DNA of 64,000 bases from Enterococcus pingfangensis (GTDB lineage Bacteria; Bacillota; Bacilli; Lactobacillales; Enterococcaceae). Under the pieces are notes generated by a model. It did no database searches. It was given only the letters and a program-made list of their open reading frames with translations, and was not told the origin of the DNA. The DNA is taken from positions 1 through 64,000 of the forward strand of contig NZ_BJDP01000010.1 of assembly GCF_005405205.1 (NCBI RefSeq), written 5' to 3'. The translations under genes and the position numbers were made by a program. The first letter of the stretch is position 1. Every line of letters starts with the position of its first letter. Shown piece by piece: positions 37,871 through 47,015 of the stretch.

Positions 37871-39166
37871 TTGAGTAAACAGAAATTCGGAATCGTTTTA
37901 CCAGTAACACTACTGGCTTATTTTTTGATCTTAATGGATAATTCGATCATTTTTACCAGCTCGGTCCAGATTGGGCAGAGTCTAAACTTATCGGCGGCGG
38001 CACTTTCGTGGGTATCGAGCGCGTATACGCTGACTTTTGGCGGGTTTCTTTTATTGAGCGGACGGTTATCAGATCTGTTGGGAAGAAAACGGGTTTTCTT
38101 AGTGGGATTAACTATTTTTGGTCTCAGTTCGCTAGCGATCGGATTATCCCAAAATGCAACGATGATGATCCTCATGCGGGCATTTCAAGGAATCGGCAGC
38201 TCGATCATCGCGCCGACGACACTTGCTTTGATCATGGATGCCTATAAAAATAAGATGCGGCAAAAAGCAATTTCATATTATGGAGCTACGGCAGGGATCG
38301 GCTCAAGTGTCGGTTTATTGATCGGTGGCGGTCTGACAAGTTTGATTTCTTGGCGGGCAGGTTTTTTGATCAATGTTCCCTTCACGCTTGTTTTGATTTT
38401 CTTGACGGTAAAATATATAGAGAATTCACAGACGAAGAAAGAAAAGATCGATTTTATTGGAAGTATTTTATCGATCTTAGGTTTGGTTGGTATTATTTTT
38501 GGCTTTACTGAAACAAATTGGGCTGCGATTATTATCGGTGTTTTGATTTTATTTCTTTTTGTTTATTGGGAACACAGAAGCGCGTATCCGATTTTACCGC
38601 TGACCTTATTCAAAAATCGTGTCCGTTCAGGTGCGTATGTCGCGCGGCTTTTATTTATGATGGCGATGTTGCCGTTTTGGTTTTTCTTGCCGCAAATGCT
38701 GCAAGGGCAATTTGGTTTTTCGGCTTTTCAATCCGGGATGGCATTTTTACCGCTGACGATCGTCAACTTTATAATCGCGATGCAATTGCCTTATTTAACT
38801 GCTAAATTTGGGAATAACAAAGTCTTGATTGCTGGAGAGATCATCTTAGCTTTAGGTCTGATCATTTTAGCAATCGGCGACATAACGAAGGGCTATTGGG
38901 GAGCTATTTTTATTCCGATGTTGATCTTAGGTTTAGGGCAAGGGGTGATTTTAGCACCGGTCACATCAGCAGGAGTCCACGAGGCGCCGGCTAAGATGGC
39001 TGGGATTGCCAGCGGCGTCACTAATACAATACACCAGATTGGCGGACCAATTGGGTTATCACTCATTGTTTCTACTACAGACTATTTTTATACTGAAATT
39101 TGGCTGATGGTGTTATTTACGATCCTTTCAATTTTAATCGTCGCTATTTTTGTCAGAGCAGATTAG
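37871..39166 (+). CDS. MFS multidrug exporter (DHA2-like)
   Basis: 431 residues with about 12-14 transmembrane segments. The N-terminal LLAYFLILMDNSIIFTSSVQIG is typical of DHA2 transporters, followed by motif A GRLSDLLGRKRVF and motif C-like GATAGIGSSVGLLIGGGL. It probably exports organic drugs using proton motive force. It starts at TTG, with AAGAAGG upstream, 21 nt after the flavodoxin gene, so it belongs to the same transcript. No terminator is evident in the 100 nt that follow. Confidence 0.85.
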   Translation: MSKQKFGIVLPVTLLAYFLILMDNSIIFTSSVQIGQSLNLSAAALSWVSSAYTLTFGGFLLLSGRLSDLLGRKRVFLVGLTIFGLSSLAIGLSQNATMMILMRAFQGIGSSIIAPTTLALIMDAYKNKMRQKAISYYGATAGIGSSVGLLIGGGLTSLISWRAGFLINVPFTLVLIFLTVKYIENSQTKKEKIDFIGSILSILGLVGIIFGFTETNWAAIIIGVLILFLFVYWEHRSAYPILPLTLFKNRVRSGAYVARLLFMMAMLPFWFFLPQMLQGQFGFSAFQSGMAFLPLTIVNFIIAMQLPYLTAKFGNNKVLIAGEIILALGLIILAIGDITKGYWGAIFIPMLILGLGQGVILAPVTSAGVHEAPAKMAGIASGVTNTIHQIGGPIGLSLIVSTTDYFYTEIWLMVLFTILSILIVAIFVRAD

Positions 39167-39273
39167 TCTTGATTGGTGTAGTCGTTTCATCAGGAAAAAT
39201 TGATTGCGGAAGTTTTTAGCTCGGTACTCTTCAAATAGATAAACAGGTTCGGCTCTAATAGAAATCTTTCGCT

Positions 39274-39302
39274 TTGCTTCTTCTTTCAAAGCTTAGTATA
39301 AT
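39274..39302 (+). promoter_or_regulatory. dus promoter
   Basis: TTGCTT (39274-39279), a 17-bp spacer and a perfect TATAAT (39297-39302). Confidence 0.75.
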
Positions 39303-39348
39303 AGCGTTGTTTTGGTAAAAAGTGCTGAACTAGGAGGAAGTATACATA

Positions 39349-40311
39349 ATGGCAAGTAATTTTTGGGCGGAATTGCCGAAGCCCTTTTTTATATTGGCAC
39401 CGATGGAAGATGTGACAGATGTCGTGTTTCGTCATGTTGTCAAAGAAGCGGGAGCACCGGATGTTTTTTTTACGGAGTTTACGAATTCGGATAGTTTTTG
39501 TCATCCGGAAGGAATCGAAAGTGTCCGTGGACGGTTAACTTTCTCGGAAGATGAACAGCCGATGGTCGCTCATATTTGGGGCGACAAGCCGGAATTCTTT
39601 CGCCAAATGAGTATCGCTTTGGCGGAGATGGGATTTAAGGGAATCGATCTGAATATGGGGTGTCCGGTCCCGAATGTTGCCGAACGCGGCAAAGGCAGCG
39701 GCTTGATCTTGCGTCCTGAAGTGGCGGCGGAATTGATTGACGCGGCGAAAGCGGGTGGTTTGCCAGTCAGTGTGAAAACACGGGTCGGCTTTACTGAGCT
39801 GGCTGAAATGGAACAGTGGATCAGTCACTTATTGAAGCAAGACATCGCCAACCTTTCGATCCATTTGCGAACACGAAAAGAAATGAGCAAAGCAGCGGCT
39901 CATTGGGAATTGATTCCTCAAATCATAAAAATGCGCGATGCGCTTGCACCGCAAACGTTGATCACGATCAACGGTGATATTTTGGATCGTCAGATGGGGC
40001 TGGAATTAGCTGAAAAATATGGGGTCGACGGTGTGATGATTGGACGCGGGATTTTCAAAAATCCTTATGCCTTTGAAAAAAATCCACAGCCGCATACACC
40101 AAAAGATTTGATCGATTTATTACGCTTGCAGCTTGATCTGCAAGATAAATATGCGGAGCAAGTTCCGCGTTCTATCGTCGGTTTGCATCGCTTTTTCAAA
40201 ATCTACGTCAAAGGATTTCCTGGAGCGAATGATTTGCGTGTTCGCTTGATGAATACGAAAACTACCGCAGAAGTCCGCACGATTCTAGCAGAGTTTGAAA
40301 GAAATAATTAA
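39349..40311 (+). CDS. tRNA-dihydrouridine synthase
   Basis: 320 residues of the Dus TIM-barrel family. It has [18 protein letters not shown] (FMN site), the catalytic Cys in [20 protein letters not shown] and the phosphate-binding [16 protein letters not shown]. It reduces uridines in the tRNA D-loop using NADPH and FMN. RBS AGGAGG. It is monocistronic with its own promoter and terminator. The Bacillus DusB/DusC naming cannot be settled by eye. Confidence 0.92.
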   Translation: MASNFWAELPKPFFILAPMEDVTDVVFRHVVKEAGAPDVFFTEFTNSDSFCHPEGIESVRGRLTFSEDEQPMVAHIWGDKPEFFRQMSIALAEMGFKGIDLNMGCPVPNVAERGKGSGLILRPEVAAELIDAAKAGGLPVSVKTRVGFTELAEMEQWISHLLKQDIANLSIHLRTRKEMSKAAAHWELIPQIIKMRDALAPQTLITINGDILDRQMGLELAEKYGVDGVMIGRGIFKNPYAFEKNPQPHTPKDLIDLLRLQLDLQDKYAEQVPRSIVGLHRFFKIYVKGFPGANDLRVRLMNTKTTAEVRTILAEFERNN

Positions 40312-40359
40312 AAACCTTTAGTCCTCAAAAATCAGTCTTTGAGGGCTAAAGGTTTTTTT
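40311..40359 (+). terminator. Terminator of dus
   Basis: AACCTTTAG and CCTCAAA pair with TTTGAGG and CTAAAGGTT (one mismatch), followed by TTTTT. A-rich sequence on the left makes minus-strand activity possible too. Confidence 0.88.
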
Positions 40360-40423
40360 GAAGACAATATTAAATAACGTTCTTTCTTTAAATCAGAGCG
40401 ACATCTCGGCTCGTCACGGATAA

Positions 40424-40753
40424 TTAATTATTATTTTCGATGATTTGACTGACAAGGGTCAGTACGTTTTTCAGTTTATCGATCTCAGTCGTATCATGGG
40501 ATAAGTAATAATAATTTTTGGTCCCTTCGCTGCGATAATCGATCAGCTTAGCTTGTTTCAAAATTTTCAAATGATGAGAGACTGCTGGACGAGAAAGTTT
40601 CGTTGCTTCAGTCAGATCGGTCACCCGCAAGCCTTCGCACGCTTTGTCTTCTAGCAGCGCAATGATGATCGCTTGGCGTTTTTCATCGCCTAATGCTATT
40701 AAAAATTCGCTGACTTCTGAAAATTCATATTGTAGTTGTTTTGGATCGTGCAT
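40424..40753 (-). CDS. ArsR family transcriptional repressor
   Basis: 109 residues. A winged HTH with LGDEKRQAIIIALLEDK, the recognition region TKLSRPAVSHHLKILKQAKLIDYRSEGTKNYYYL in outline, and a short C-terminal helix. No metal-binding Cys pair is visible, so it may sense an organic ligand or redox state. The ATG at 40753 has AGAGGCG upstream and is preferred over the start at 40798. It is divergent from a quinone-oxidoreductase-like gene, with paired TTTAAACCATT sites in the region between them. Confidence 0.85.
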   Translation of the reverse strand: MHDPKQLQYEFSEVSEFLIALGDEKRQAIIIALLEDKACEGLRVTDLTEATKLSRPAVSHHLKILKQAKLIDYRSEGTKNYYYLSHDTTEIDKLKNVLTLVSQIIENNN

Positions 40754-40777
40754 AGTTGCGCCTCTTTTGTTCGTTAT

Positions 40778-40887
40778 TTTAAACCATTGAACCATCAATC
40801 CAACAACTTGTCAATTTTTTAGCAGATCAAAGCAGTTGACGAAAGAGTTCCAATCGGCTAAGATACATTTTATATTAATGGTTTAAA
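40778..40887. promoter_or_regulatory. Paired operators between arsR-type and reductase genes
   Basis: TTTAAACCATT (40778-40788) and its exact reverse complement AATGGTTTAAA (40877-40887) flank the divergent promoter region, each close to one gene. The right-hand copy continues into a second TTTAAAC. Binding by the ArsR-type protein to both is inferred. Confidence 0.55.
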
Positions 40888-40990
40888 CATTTAAACAAAT
40901 GAACGGAACCGAAAAATACTTATTATCTTAGTGATTGAAAGATCAAACACAAACAGGATAAATTTTTTTACAGAAAGCAGGCGTAGATAA

Positions 40991-41992
40991 ATGAAGGCAG
41001 CGATGATTCATCAATACGGGCAAAAAAATGTGGAGCTAGTAGAAACGGCAATTCCAACAATTCAAAAAAATGACGTTTTAGTCAAAATCGAGGCGGCGAG
41101 TATCAACCCAATCAATCTAAAAACGAAAAGCGGGGCGATGAAACTGTTGTTGAAATATCAAATGCCGCTGACTTTAGGCAGTGATTTTTCAGGGATCGTG
41201 ACAGAAGTTGGTCAAAACGTAACGGATTATAAAATTGGGGATCGGGTCTATGGCCGTGTCCAAAAAGAACGAATCGGAACTTTTGCAGAATATATTGCTG
41301 TCGCAAAAACAGATATCGCTTTGATGCCGAAAAATTTGAGTTTTGAAGAAGCTGCCGCGATTCCTTTAGTCGGTTTGACTAGCTATCAAGCTTTGTATGA
41401 CATCATGGGGCTGACTGACAAGGATAAAGTATTGATACAAGCAGGTTCAGGCGGAGTTGGGACGATCGCGATCCAGTTAGCGAAAGTATCTGGCGCGTAT
41501 GTAGCGACCACGACGAGTGAGAAAAATGCGGCCTGGGTAAAAGAATTGGGGGCTGACCAAGTGATCGACTATCACAAAGAAAATTTTGACGAGGTCATCT
41601 CTGATTATGACTATGTATTCGATACGATGGGTGGCGAAATTTTAGAAAAATCCTTCAAGATCATTAAACCAAATGGAAAAATCGTAACTTTGTCAGGAAT
41701 TCCTGATAAAAAATTTGCCCAAGAATATGGTCTGTCTTTTTGGAAACAGATGCTTTTAGCGGCGGCTAGTTGGAAATTTAGTCACTTAGCCAAAAAAGCG
41801 CAGGCCGGTTATCATTTTCTTTTCATGCGGCCAGACGGCAAACAATTAGCAGAATTGACGAAACTGATTGAAGCAGGAAAAATTCGCCCAATTATTGATC
41901 GCGTGATTCCGTTAGCTGATATCCAAGAAGCTTTCGACTATTCTGAATCTGGTCGAGCAAAGGGCAAGATTATTATTAAAATGGCGGATTAA
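40991..41992 (+). CDS. NADP-dependent quinone oxidoreductase-like protein (MDR family)
   Basis: 333 residues of the zinc-independent medium-chain dehydrogenase/reductase family. The GroES-like N-terminal domain includes SDFSGIVTEVGQNV. The Rossmann domain has VLIQAGSGGVGTIAIQLAK near 155 and EKNAAWVKELGADQVIDY. No structural zinc Cys cluster is present. It reduces quinones or enals with NADPH. It is likely regulated by the divergent ArsR-type repressor. Confidence 0.88.
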   Translation: MKAAMIHQYGQKNVELVETAIPTIQKNDVLVKIEAASINPINLKTKSGAMKLLLKYQMPLTLGSDFSGIVTEVGQNVTDYKIGDRVYGRVQKERIGTFAEYIAVAKTDIALMPKNLSFEEAAAIPLVGLTSYQALYDIMGLTDKDKVLIQAGSGGVGTIAIQLAKVSGAYVATTTSEKNAAWVKELGADQVIDYHKENFDEVISDYDYVFDTMGGEILEKSFKIIKPNGKIVTLSGIPDKKFAQEYGLSFWKQMLLAAASWKFSHLAKKAQAGYHFLFMRPDGKQLAELTKLIEAGKIRPIIDRVIPLADIQEAFDYSESGRAKGKIIIKMAD

Positions 41993-42046
41993 TTGCTGGA
42001 ACGAGTGATTTTGTTACAATGAAGGAGATGAAAGGGGCGAAAAACG

Positions 42047-42538
42047 ATGATCGAAATAAAACTTGGTGATATCGCACATTTAGATTTTCAAGTAGATGCA
42101 ATCGTCAATGCAGCCAATGCGGCACTGATTCCCGGCGGTGGCGTAGATGGTGCGCTCAATCGCGCGGCGGGTCCTGAATTGAAACAAGCAATGGAAAAAA
42201 TCGGCGGGACTGCGGTGGGAAGTGCAGTCATCACACCAGCGTTTGCTTTGCCGGCGACTTATGTGATCCATGCAGTGGGACCGCGCTACATCGACGGGAA
42301 GCATAACGAGGCAGCCTTATTGTCTGCAGCTTACGAAGCAGTTTTTCAATTCGCCCATGAATACAAGTTGCATTCACTCGCTTTGCCTGTATTGAGTTCC
42401 GGTATTTATGGATATCCGAAAGTTGATGCCGCAAAAATCCTTTACGAAATAGCCAATCGACCTGAAAACCAGCAGTTCGTTGTGTCGGTGATCGTGTTTA
42501 CTGAAGAGTGGCTGTCGATTTTTGAAAAGCTCAAGTGA
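42047..42538 (+). CDS. Macrodomain ADP-ribose hydrolase
   Basis: 163 residues, a single macrodomain. It has the binding motif DAIVNAANAALIPGGGVDGALNRAAG, the HAVGPRY strand and the phosphate loop LPVLSSGIYGYP. Relatives (YmdB/TM1 type) deacetylate O-acetyl-ADP-ribose or remove ADP-ribose from acidic residues. No sirtuin or lipoate-linked partner is adjacent, so it is a stand-alone enzyme here. RBS AAAGGGGCG upstream. Confidence 0.92.
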   Translation: MIEIKLGDIAHLDFQVDAIVNAANAALIPGGGVDGALNRAAGPELKQAMEKIGGTAVGSAVITPAFALPATYVIHAVGPRYIDGKHNEAALLSAAYEAVFQFAHEYKLHSLALPVLSSGIYGYPKVDAAKILYEIANRPENQQFVVSVIVFTEEWLSIFEKLK

Positions 42539-42658
42539 TTCGTATCCGTCCTAAAATATTGGTTATTAGTCAGTAAATAATCTGGATCAAGCGCTGAGCC
42601 TGGCAAAAGAAATCGGATTTGTTTCTATGATAAAATAGTAGCGGAAAGAAGGTTGACT

Positions 42659-42952
42659 ATGGATAGTATGGAAAAAATCAATCAGTTTCGTGATGAACGG
42701 AATTGGCGGCCTTTTCACAATGAAAAAGATTTAGCCTTGTCGATTTGTTTAGAAGCGGCGGAGTTGTTAGAACTTTTTCAATGGAAAGATTCAGCCGAAG
42801 CACGGACTCAAACGGAGCGATTGAAAGAAGAATTGGCGGATGTATTAATCTATTCGTATATGATGGCAGATAATTTGGATTTTGACATTGATGAAATCAT
42901 CAGTGAAAAATTAAAGAAAAACGCGATTAAGTATCCGCTGGAAAAAGCGTAA
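42659..42952 (+). CDS. MazG-like nucleotide pyrophosphohydrolase
   Basis: 97 residues, about the size of a minimal MazG-like all-alpha NTP pyrophosphohydrolase. The metal-binding acidic motifs EAAELLELFQW (EExxE type) and EELADVLIYSYMMAD (ExxD type) are present. It probably hydrolyses non-canonical or excess nucleotides. The start at ATG 42659 has AGAAGG 6 nt upstream; an in-frame TTG lies at 42653 and a later ATG at 42668. Confidence 0.88.
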   Translation: MDSMEKINQFRDERNWRPFHNEKDLALSICLEAAELLELFQWKDSAEARTQTERLKEELADVLIYSYMMADNLDFDIDEIISEKLKKNAIKYPLEKA

Positions 42953-42962
42953 AGAAATCGTT

Positions 42963-43115
42963 GAGGGTGTGACAGAAGTTCTGTCACGCTCCTTTTTTCT
43001 GAATAAGCGGTGTTCCAGAAGCAGTTTCTTCGAAAATCAGCCAAAATTTCATAAAAGTTTAGAAGTAATTTTAGAAAATTTCTTCTTATTTATTGAAGCT
43101 GACCACTTCTGTCAC
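42963..43115 (+). repeat. Dispersed hairpin element, copy B
   Basis: It begins with the GTGTGACA / TGTCACGC terminator hairpin of the MazG-like gene, followed by TTTTTT. The tail contains CGGTGTTCC, TTCGAAAATCAGCC and TTCTTATTTATTGAAGC. It aligns with copy A at 53991-54125 and, inverted, with copy C at 48690-48794. It ends next to a second half-hairpin TTCTGTCACACC. Confidence 0.7.
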
Positions 43116-43129
43116 ACCGTCTTTACTAA

Positions 43130-43519
43130 TTATTCGTGTAATTCTAAGGGCAGTCCGTCTGGATCGAAGAAAAAGGTCATCTTCTCGCCAGTAAAATCAT
43201 CTGTTCGCAATGGCTCGCATTCAACGCCGCAACTCGCTAAGTAAGCGACGGTCGCCGCGATATCAGTTGTTTTGAACGCTAGATGACGCAGTCCGGCTGC
43301 TTCAGGAAAACTTGGACGCTGCGGCGGATTTTGTACCGCAAAAATTTCTAGTTCAGCGTCATTTAATTGCAAATCCAATTTATAATCGTTTCGTTCAGGA
43401 CGATAATTTTCGCGAATGATCGGTAAGCCGAGGATATCGACATAAAAATGCCGCGCTTTTTGATAATCTGACACAATGATAGCGACGTGATGAATCGCGG
43501 AAAAATCTGGTTTCGACAT
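43130..43519 (-). CDS. VOC family (glyoxalase-like) protein
   Basis: 129 residues, one vicinal-oxygen-chelate domain. It has AIHHVAIIVSDYQKARHFYVDILG at the N-terminus, GLRHLAFKTTDI in the middle and FFFDPDGLPLELHE at the end, giving the metal ligands His-His-Glu. Relatives act as lactoylglutathione lyases or thiol-adduct enzymes (YaeR type); glyoxalase activity is possible but not certain. It is on the same strand as the HxlR regulator but separated from it by a terminator hairpin. Confidence 0.88.
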   Translation of the reverse strand: MSKPDFSAIHHVAIIVSDYQKARHFYVDILGLPIIRENYRPERNDYKLDLQLNDAELEIFAVQNPPQRPSFPEAAGLRHLAFKTTDIAATVAYLASCGVECEPLRTDDFTGEKMTFFFDPDGLPLELHE

Positions 43520-43573
43520 AAAAACATCCTTTCTGTTTTATGATAAGTCGGTTAAATACTGAATCAAATTAAG

Positions 43574-43600
43574 GGGTGTGACAAGATTTCTGTCACACCC
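43574..43600 (-). terminator. Terminator of the HxlR gene
   Basis: Perfect 10-bp stem GGGTGTGACA / TGTCACACCC. The T-tract on the minus side is poor (CCTTAATTT). It shares its stem with the dispersed GTGTGACA hairpins. Confidence 0.7.
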
Positions 43601-43603
43601 TCT

Positions 43604-43957
43604 TTAGTTTGCCTTCAAATAAACGGCTTGTCCTTCTTCTTGCAGATGAGCAACGTGCTGTTCGCCCCAACTGCATAAACTGTCTAAAATATCCGAAAGG
43701 CTGCGGCCATAGTTGCTTAATGAATATTCAACTTTCGGTGGTACTTGCTGGTATACTTTCCGGTCGATAATTTTGTCATCTTCTAATTCGCGGAGTTGCT
43801 GCGTCAACATTTTTTGGCTGATGCCGGTGATGCCGCGTTTCAAATCACTAGGACGCATCGGTCCGTGGCGCAAGTTACAAAGAATGATTGGCTTCCATTT
43901 TCCGCCGATAACATCCATCGTTGCCTCCACGCCAATCATATATGCACGATTTTCCAA
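43604..43957 (-). CDS. HxlR family transcriptional regulator
   Basis: 117 residues. The single HxlR winged HTH carries IGGKWKPIILCNLRHGPMRPSDL in outline, SQKMLTQQLRELEDDKII and VPPKVEYSLSNYG. A Cys near the start of the HTH (ILCNLR) might sense electrophiles, as in YodB/HypR-like members. It is divergent from a MFS exporter gene, with GGTACC/GGGTAC sites around the promoter, which suggests control of that exporter. The ATG has an AAGGAGG-type RBS. Confidence 0.9.
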   Translation of the reverse strand: MENRAYMIGVEATMDVIGGKWKPIILCNLRHGPMRPSDLKRGITGISQKMLTQQLRELEDDKIIDRKVYQQVPPKVEYSLSNYGRSLSDILDSLCSWGEQHVAHLQEEGQAVYLKAN

Positions 43958-44001
43958 AAAAATTCCTCCTTAAAACCCTTGATATGATCCAAAAGTCACT
44001 A

Positions 44002-44034
44002 AAAGGTACCTATAATACAAAAAAGTGGGTACTT
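44002..44034. promoter_or_regulatory. HxlR/MFS intergenic operator and promoter
   Basis: A TATAAT -10 (44011-44016) is bracketed by AAAGGTACC (44002-44010) and GGGTACTT (44027-44034). GTAC-centred dyads are common for HxlR regulators. Confidence 0.55.
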
Positions 44035-44102
44035 ATCAAAAGCTCATCAACAGTATATAGTATCTTCTTGTAGCTTACAAATAATTTTTTTGGAGGAAAA
44101 AA

Positions 44103-45311
44103 ATGGGAAAGAAAATCTCACCAAACTTAACTTTACTGGCTCTCGCAATCAATGCCTTTGCGATCGGGTCGACTGAATTTATCAGTGTCGGATTGTTGCC
44201 GATGATCGTCAAAAGTTTCGATGTCACACTCGCACAAGCAGGTTTGACCGTCTCTTTATACGCGTTAGGCGTAACGATCGGTGCCCCGTTATTAACTATT
44301 TTGACCGGTAAGTGGAACCGGCGGAATTTGATGATCGGGATCATGCTTTTATTTATCGGCGGGAATTTATTAGCCGCGTTTGCCCCAACATTTATGATTT
44401 TATTAGTGGGTCGTATTTTAGCCGCATTGGCACATGGGATCTTTATGTCAGTTTCAACAGTTGTCGCTGCTGATGTCGTTGCGCCGTCGCGGCGCGCAAG
44501 TGCGATTGCCATCATGTTTACTGGCTTGACTGTCGCAACTGTGACGGGAGTACCGTTAGGAACATTTATTGGGCAGCAAACAACGTGGAATATGTCCTTT
44601 ATTTTTATCGCAGCAGTTGGTTTGCTTGGTTTGATCGCCAGCAGTTTCTTAGTTCCGCGTCAATTACCGATCCCTGGTAAAGTCGATCTGAAAGGTTTTG
44701 TCCGGATCTTTACGAACAAACCATTAGTGATGTCTTTCTTGATCACCGCATTCGGTTACGGCGGAACATTTGCTGCGTACACGTATCTTTCGCCGATTTT
44801 AGAAAATTTTGGTTTTTCCGCAAATGCAGTCGTGATCATTTTGATCGTTTATGGCGTGATGGTCGCAATCGGCAATACGGTCGGCGGGCATTTGGCGAAT
44901 GAAAAACCACTTGCTTCATTGATCAAGATGTTTGGTCTTTTACTAGTATCCTTGCTGTTCTTGTTCATCACAATCATGCTTGGAAATACGCTTCTCGGCT
45001 TGTTGGCAGCGATTCTTTTAGGGCTGTTTGCTTTCATGAATGTACCGGGATTGCAGTTATACGTCGTACAATTAGCCGAAAAATATGTACCGCAAGATAT
45101 TACATTGGCTTCAGCATTTAATATCGCTGCTTTCAATATCGGAATTACCTTAGGTTCGACTGTTGGCGCACAAGTCACAGACAAAATAGGTATTGCATAC
45201 ACACCAATTTTTGGTGCGGCAATTGTTTTATTAGCGATCGTTTTGATCGTGCAAGTTAAAAGAAGCGAAGCGCCGAGTTCTTTGAATGAAGCAGCCAGCT
45301 GTGAAGAATAA
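44103..45311 (+). CDS. MFS transporter (DHA1, AraJ/YdhP-like exporter)
   Basis: 402 residues with 12 predicted transmembrane segments. The start of TM1, INAFAIGSTEFISVGLLPMI, is typical of the AraJ/YdhP/arabinose-efflux-permease group. It is followed by a basic loop WNRRNLM, and RILAALAHGIFMSV is the usual TM4 region. It probably exports a drug or metabolite under control of the divergent HxlR regulator. RBS TTGGAGG. A strong convergent terminator follows. Confidence 0.88.
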   Translation: MGKKISPNLTLLALAINAFAIGSTEFISVGLLPMIVKSFDVTLAQAGLTVSLYALGVTIGAPLLTILTGKWNRRNLMIGIMLLFIGGNLLAAFAPTFMILLVGRILAALAHGIFMSVSTVVAADVVAPSRRASAIAIMFTGLTVATVTGVPLGTFIGQQTTWNMSFIFIAAVGLLGLIASSFLVPRQLPIPGKVDLKGFVRIFTNKPLVMSFLITAFGYGGTFAAYTYLSPILENFGFSANAVVIILIVYGVMVAIGNTVGGHLANEKPLASLIKMFGLLLVSLLFLFITIMLGNTLLGLLAAILLGLFAFMNVPGLQLYVVQLAEKYVPQDITLASAFNIAAFNIGITLGSTVGAQVTDKIGIAYTPIFGAAIVLLAIVLIVQVKRSEAPSSLNEAASCEE

Positions 45312-45326
45312 TAGTGATAAAAAAAT

Positions 45327-45375
45327 CGAACCGCAAAGGCTAGTTTTTAAACTAACTTTTGCGGTTCGGTTTGTT
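45327..45375. terminator. Bidirectional terminator between two MFS genes
   Basis: CGAACCGCAAA and TAGTTT pair with AAACTA and TTTGCGGTTCG, with A-rich and T-rich flanks on either side. Confidence 0.88.
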
Positions 45376-45386
45376 TTATTTTAAAA

Positions 45387-46757
45387 TCAACCGCGAGCAG
45401 GTTCTTTGCGAAAATGGATCAGACAAGCAATCAACACTGCGAATAATAAAACGAGCAGTACGATCAGCGAGAGCTGCGAACCAGTAACAGTGGCGGCGAT
45501 AAAATCAGTTTGTGATTGTTGGGCTAGATTGATGATCGTAGCGACGATCGCCGTGGCAATCGCTCCAGAGAATTGCTGCAATGTGTTGAACAACGTATTG
45601 CCGTCGCCGTATTCAGTTTCTGGCAGCAAGTTCATGCCGGTAGTCATCAGATTGCTGTAAGCAAAGCCGATTCCGATCATATAAAAGACATGACCAGCAA
45701 CAAAGCCCAATAAGAGCGGCGAACGTAATAACAATGTCAAAGCGATCCAACCGATCGTTGCAAAACTCAAGCCAAGCAAAATCGGTTTTTTTGAACCGAA
45801 GATATCTAAGATTCGACCAGAGATTGGCGCTAAGATCGCACCGACAGCGGCTCCGGGCATCATGACCAGACCAGCGATAAACGCGTCTTTGCCTAAAACG
45901 ATTTGAATGAAGTTCGGCAAGACGAAAGAAATTCCTAATAATAAGAACTGACAAACTAAAAAGCCGCATAAAAATAAGACGAAGACTTTATTTTTCAAGA
46001 CAGTAATCCGCACCAATGGATTTTTTCCGCGCGTCGCTTGGCGATAAAAAATGAATAATCCGAGAATTCCGACTGCTAGCGAAAGCAAGCTCAGCCAGCT
46101 GCCAATTTGATTTAAAAACATCAGTAGTCCGCTGAAAAGTAATGCTACACCCAGCAAACTTATGATATCCAGCGCACCCTTCTTTTTGACCGGCATTTCC
46201 GGGATCGCATAAAGCCCGATTCCTAAAGAAATCGCTAGGACCGGTAATAAAAACAAGAAGATCGCGTGCCAAGACAGGCTGGCAGTCATTATTCCGCCGT
46301 AAGTCGGCCCAATCGCTGGAGCAATCGAAGTCGTCAACGTGCCGACGCCCATCATCGTGCCGCGTTTATGCATAGGTGTAAAATTTAATATGATATGGAA
46401 CATCAGCGGCAAGGCGATCCCTGTGCTGATCCCTTGGAATAACCGTCCAACCAATAAAATACTAAAGGTCGGCGCCCAGAAATCGATCACTAGCCCGGCA
46501 ATAAAAAAGAGATTGGCGACGATAAATAATTTGCGGATCGAAAAATTCTTCAATAAATAATTGGAAAAAGGCACCATGATGGAGATCACTAAAAGGTAAA
46601 TAGTGGTGACCCATTGGACCGTACCGGTAGAGATGCCGAATTGTTCGATCAAGGTAGGAAAGGTCACGTTCATGGCGGTCTCAATCAAGACACCGGCAAA
46701 GGACATGATTCCTGTGGCAAGGACTGCTGACAATAGATGGATTTTCTTTTCTTTCAT
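45387..46757 (-). CDS. MFS multidrug exporter, DHA2 (EmrB/QacA) family
   Basis: 456 residues with about 14 transmembrane segments. The DHA2 signs are TM1 with VLIETAMNVTFPTLIEQFG, TM2 QWVTTIYLLVISIMVP and the TM5 antiporter motif TTSIAPAIGPTYGGIM. It is probably a proton-driven drug exporter. RBS GAGGG lies upstream. It is transcribed toward the HxlR-linked exporter and sits downstream of a TraX-like gene whose terminator precedes it. Confidence 0.87.
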   Translation of the reverse strand: MKEKKIHLLSAVLATGIMSFAGVLIETAMNVTFPTLIEQFGISTGTVQWVTTIYLLVISIMVPFSNYLLKNFSIRKLFIVANLFFIAGLVIDFWAPTFSILLVGRLFQGISTGIALPLMFHIILNFTPMHKRGTMMGVGTLTTSIAPAIGPTYGGIMTASLSWHAIFLFLLPVLAISLGIGLYAIPEMPVKKKGALDIISLLGVALLFSGLLMFLNQIGSWLSLLSLAVGILGLFIFYRQATRGKNPLVRITVLKNKVFVLFLCGFLVCQFLLLGISFVLPNFIQIVLGKDAFIAGLVMMPGAAVGAILAPISGRILDIFGSKKPILLGLSFATIGWIALTLLLRSPLLLGFVAGHVFYMIGIGFAYSNLMTTGMNLLPETEYGDGNTLFNTLQQFSGAIATAIVATIINLAQQSQTDFIAATVTGSQLSLIVLLVLLFAVLIACLIHFRKEPARG

Positions 46758-46893
46758 TCAATTCCCTCACTTTAATAAGATCATTCACCCCGATAAATGA
46801 CCGGGTGAACGGTTGCGTTGTATGAATTTTTTAACGGAAAAATTCAATTGATCTCGTACAGGATTTCGTCAATCAGCTAAGCTGCAGTAAAAC

Positions 46894-46939
46894 AAAAAAA
46901 GAGAGCTGGTTTCTAAATTAATAGAAACCGCCTCTCTCT
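46894..46939 (-). terminator. Terminator of the TraX-like gene
   Basis: Minus strand: AGAGAGAG and GGTTTCTA pair with TAGAAACC and CTCTCTTT, followed by T7. Confidence 0.85.
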
Positions 46940-47015
46940 CGACACGCGCTTGCGTGTTATCTGTACGATTTATTCACAATCAGCATTGTAAAACTTTTTA
47001 TTCGTCAGGTCAAGT

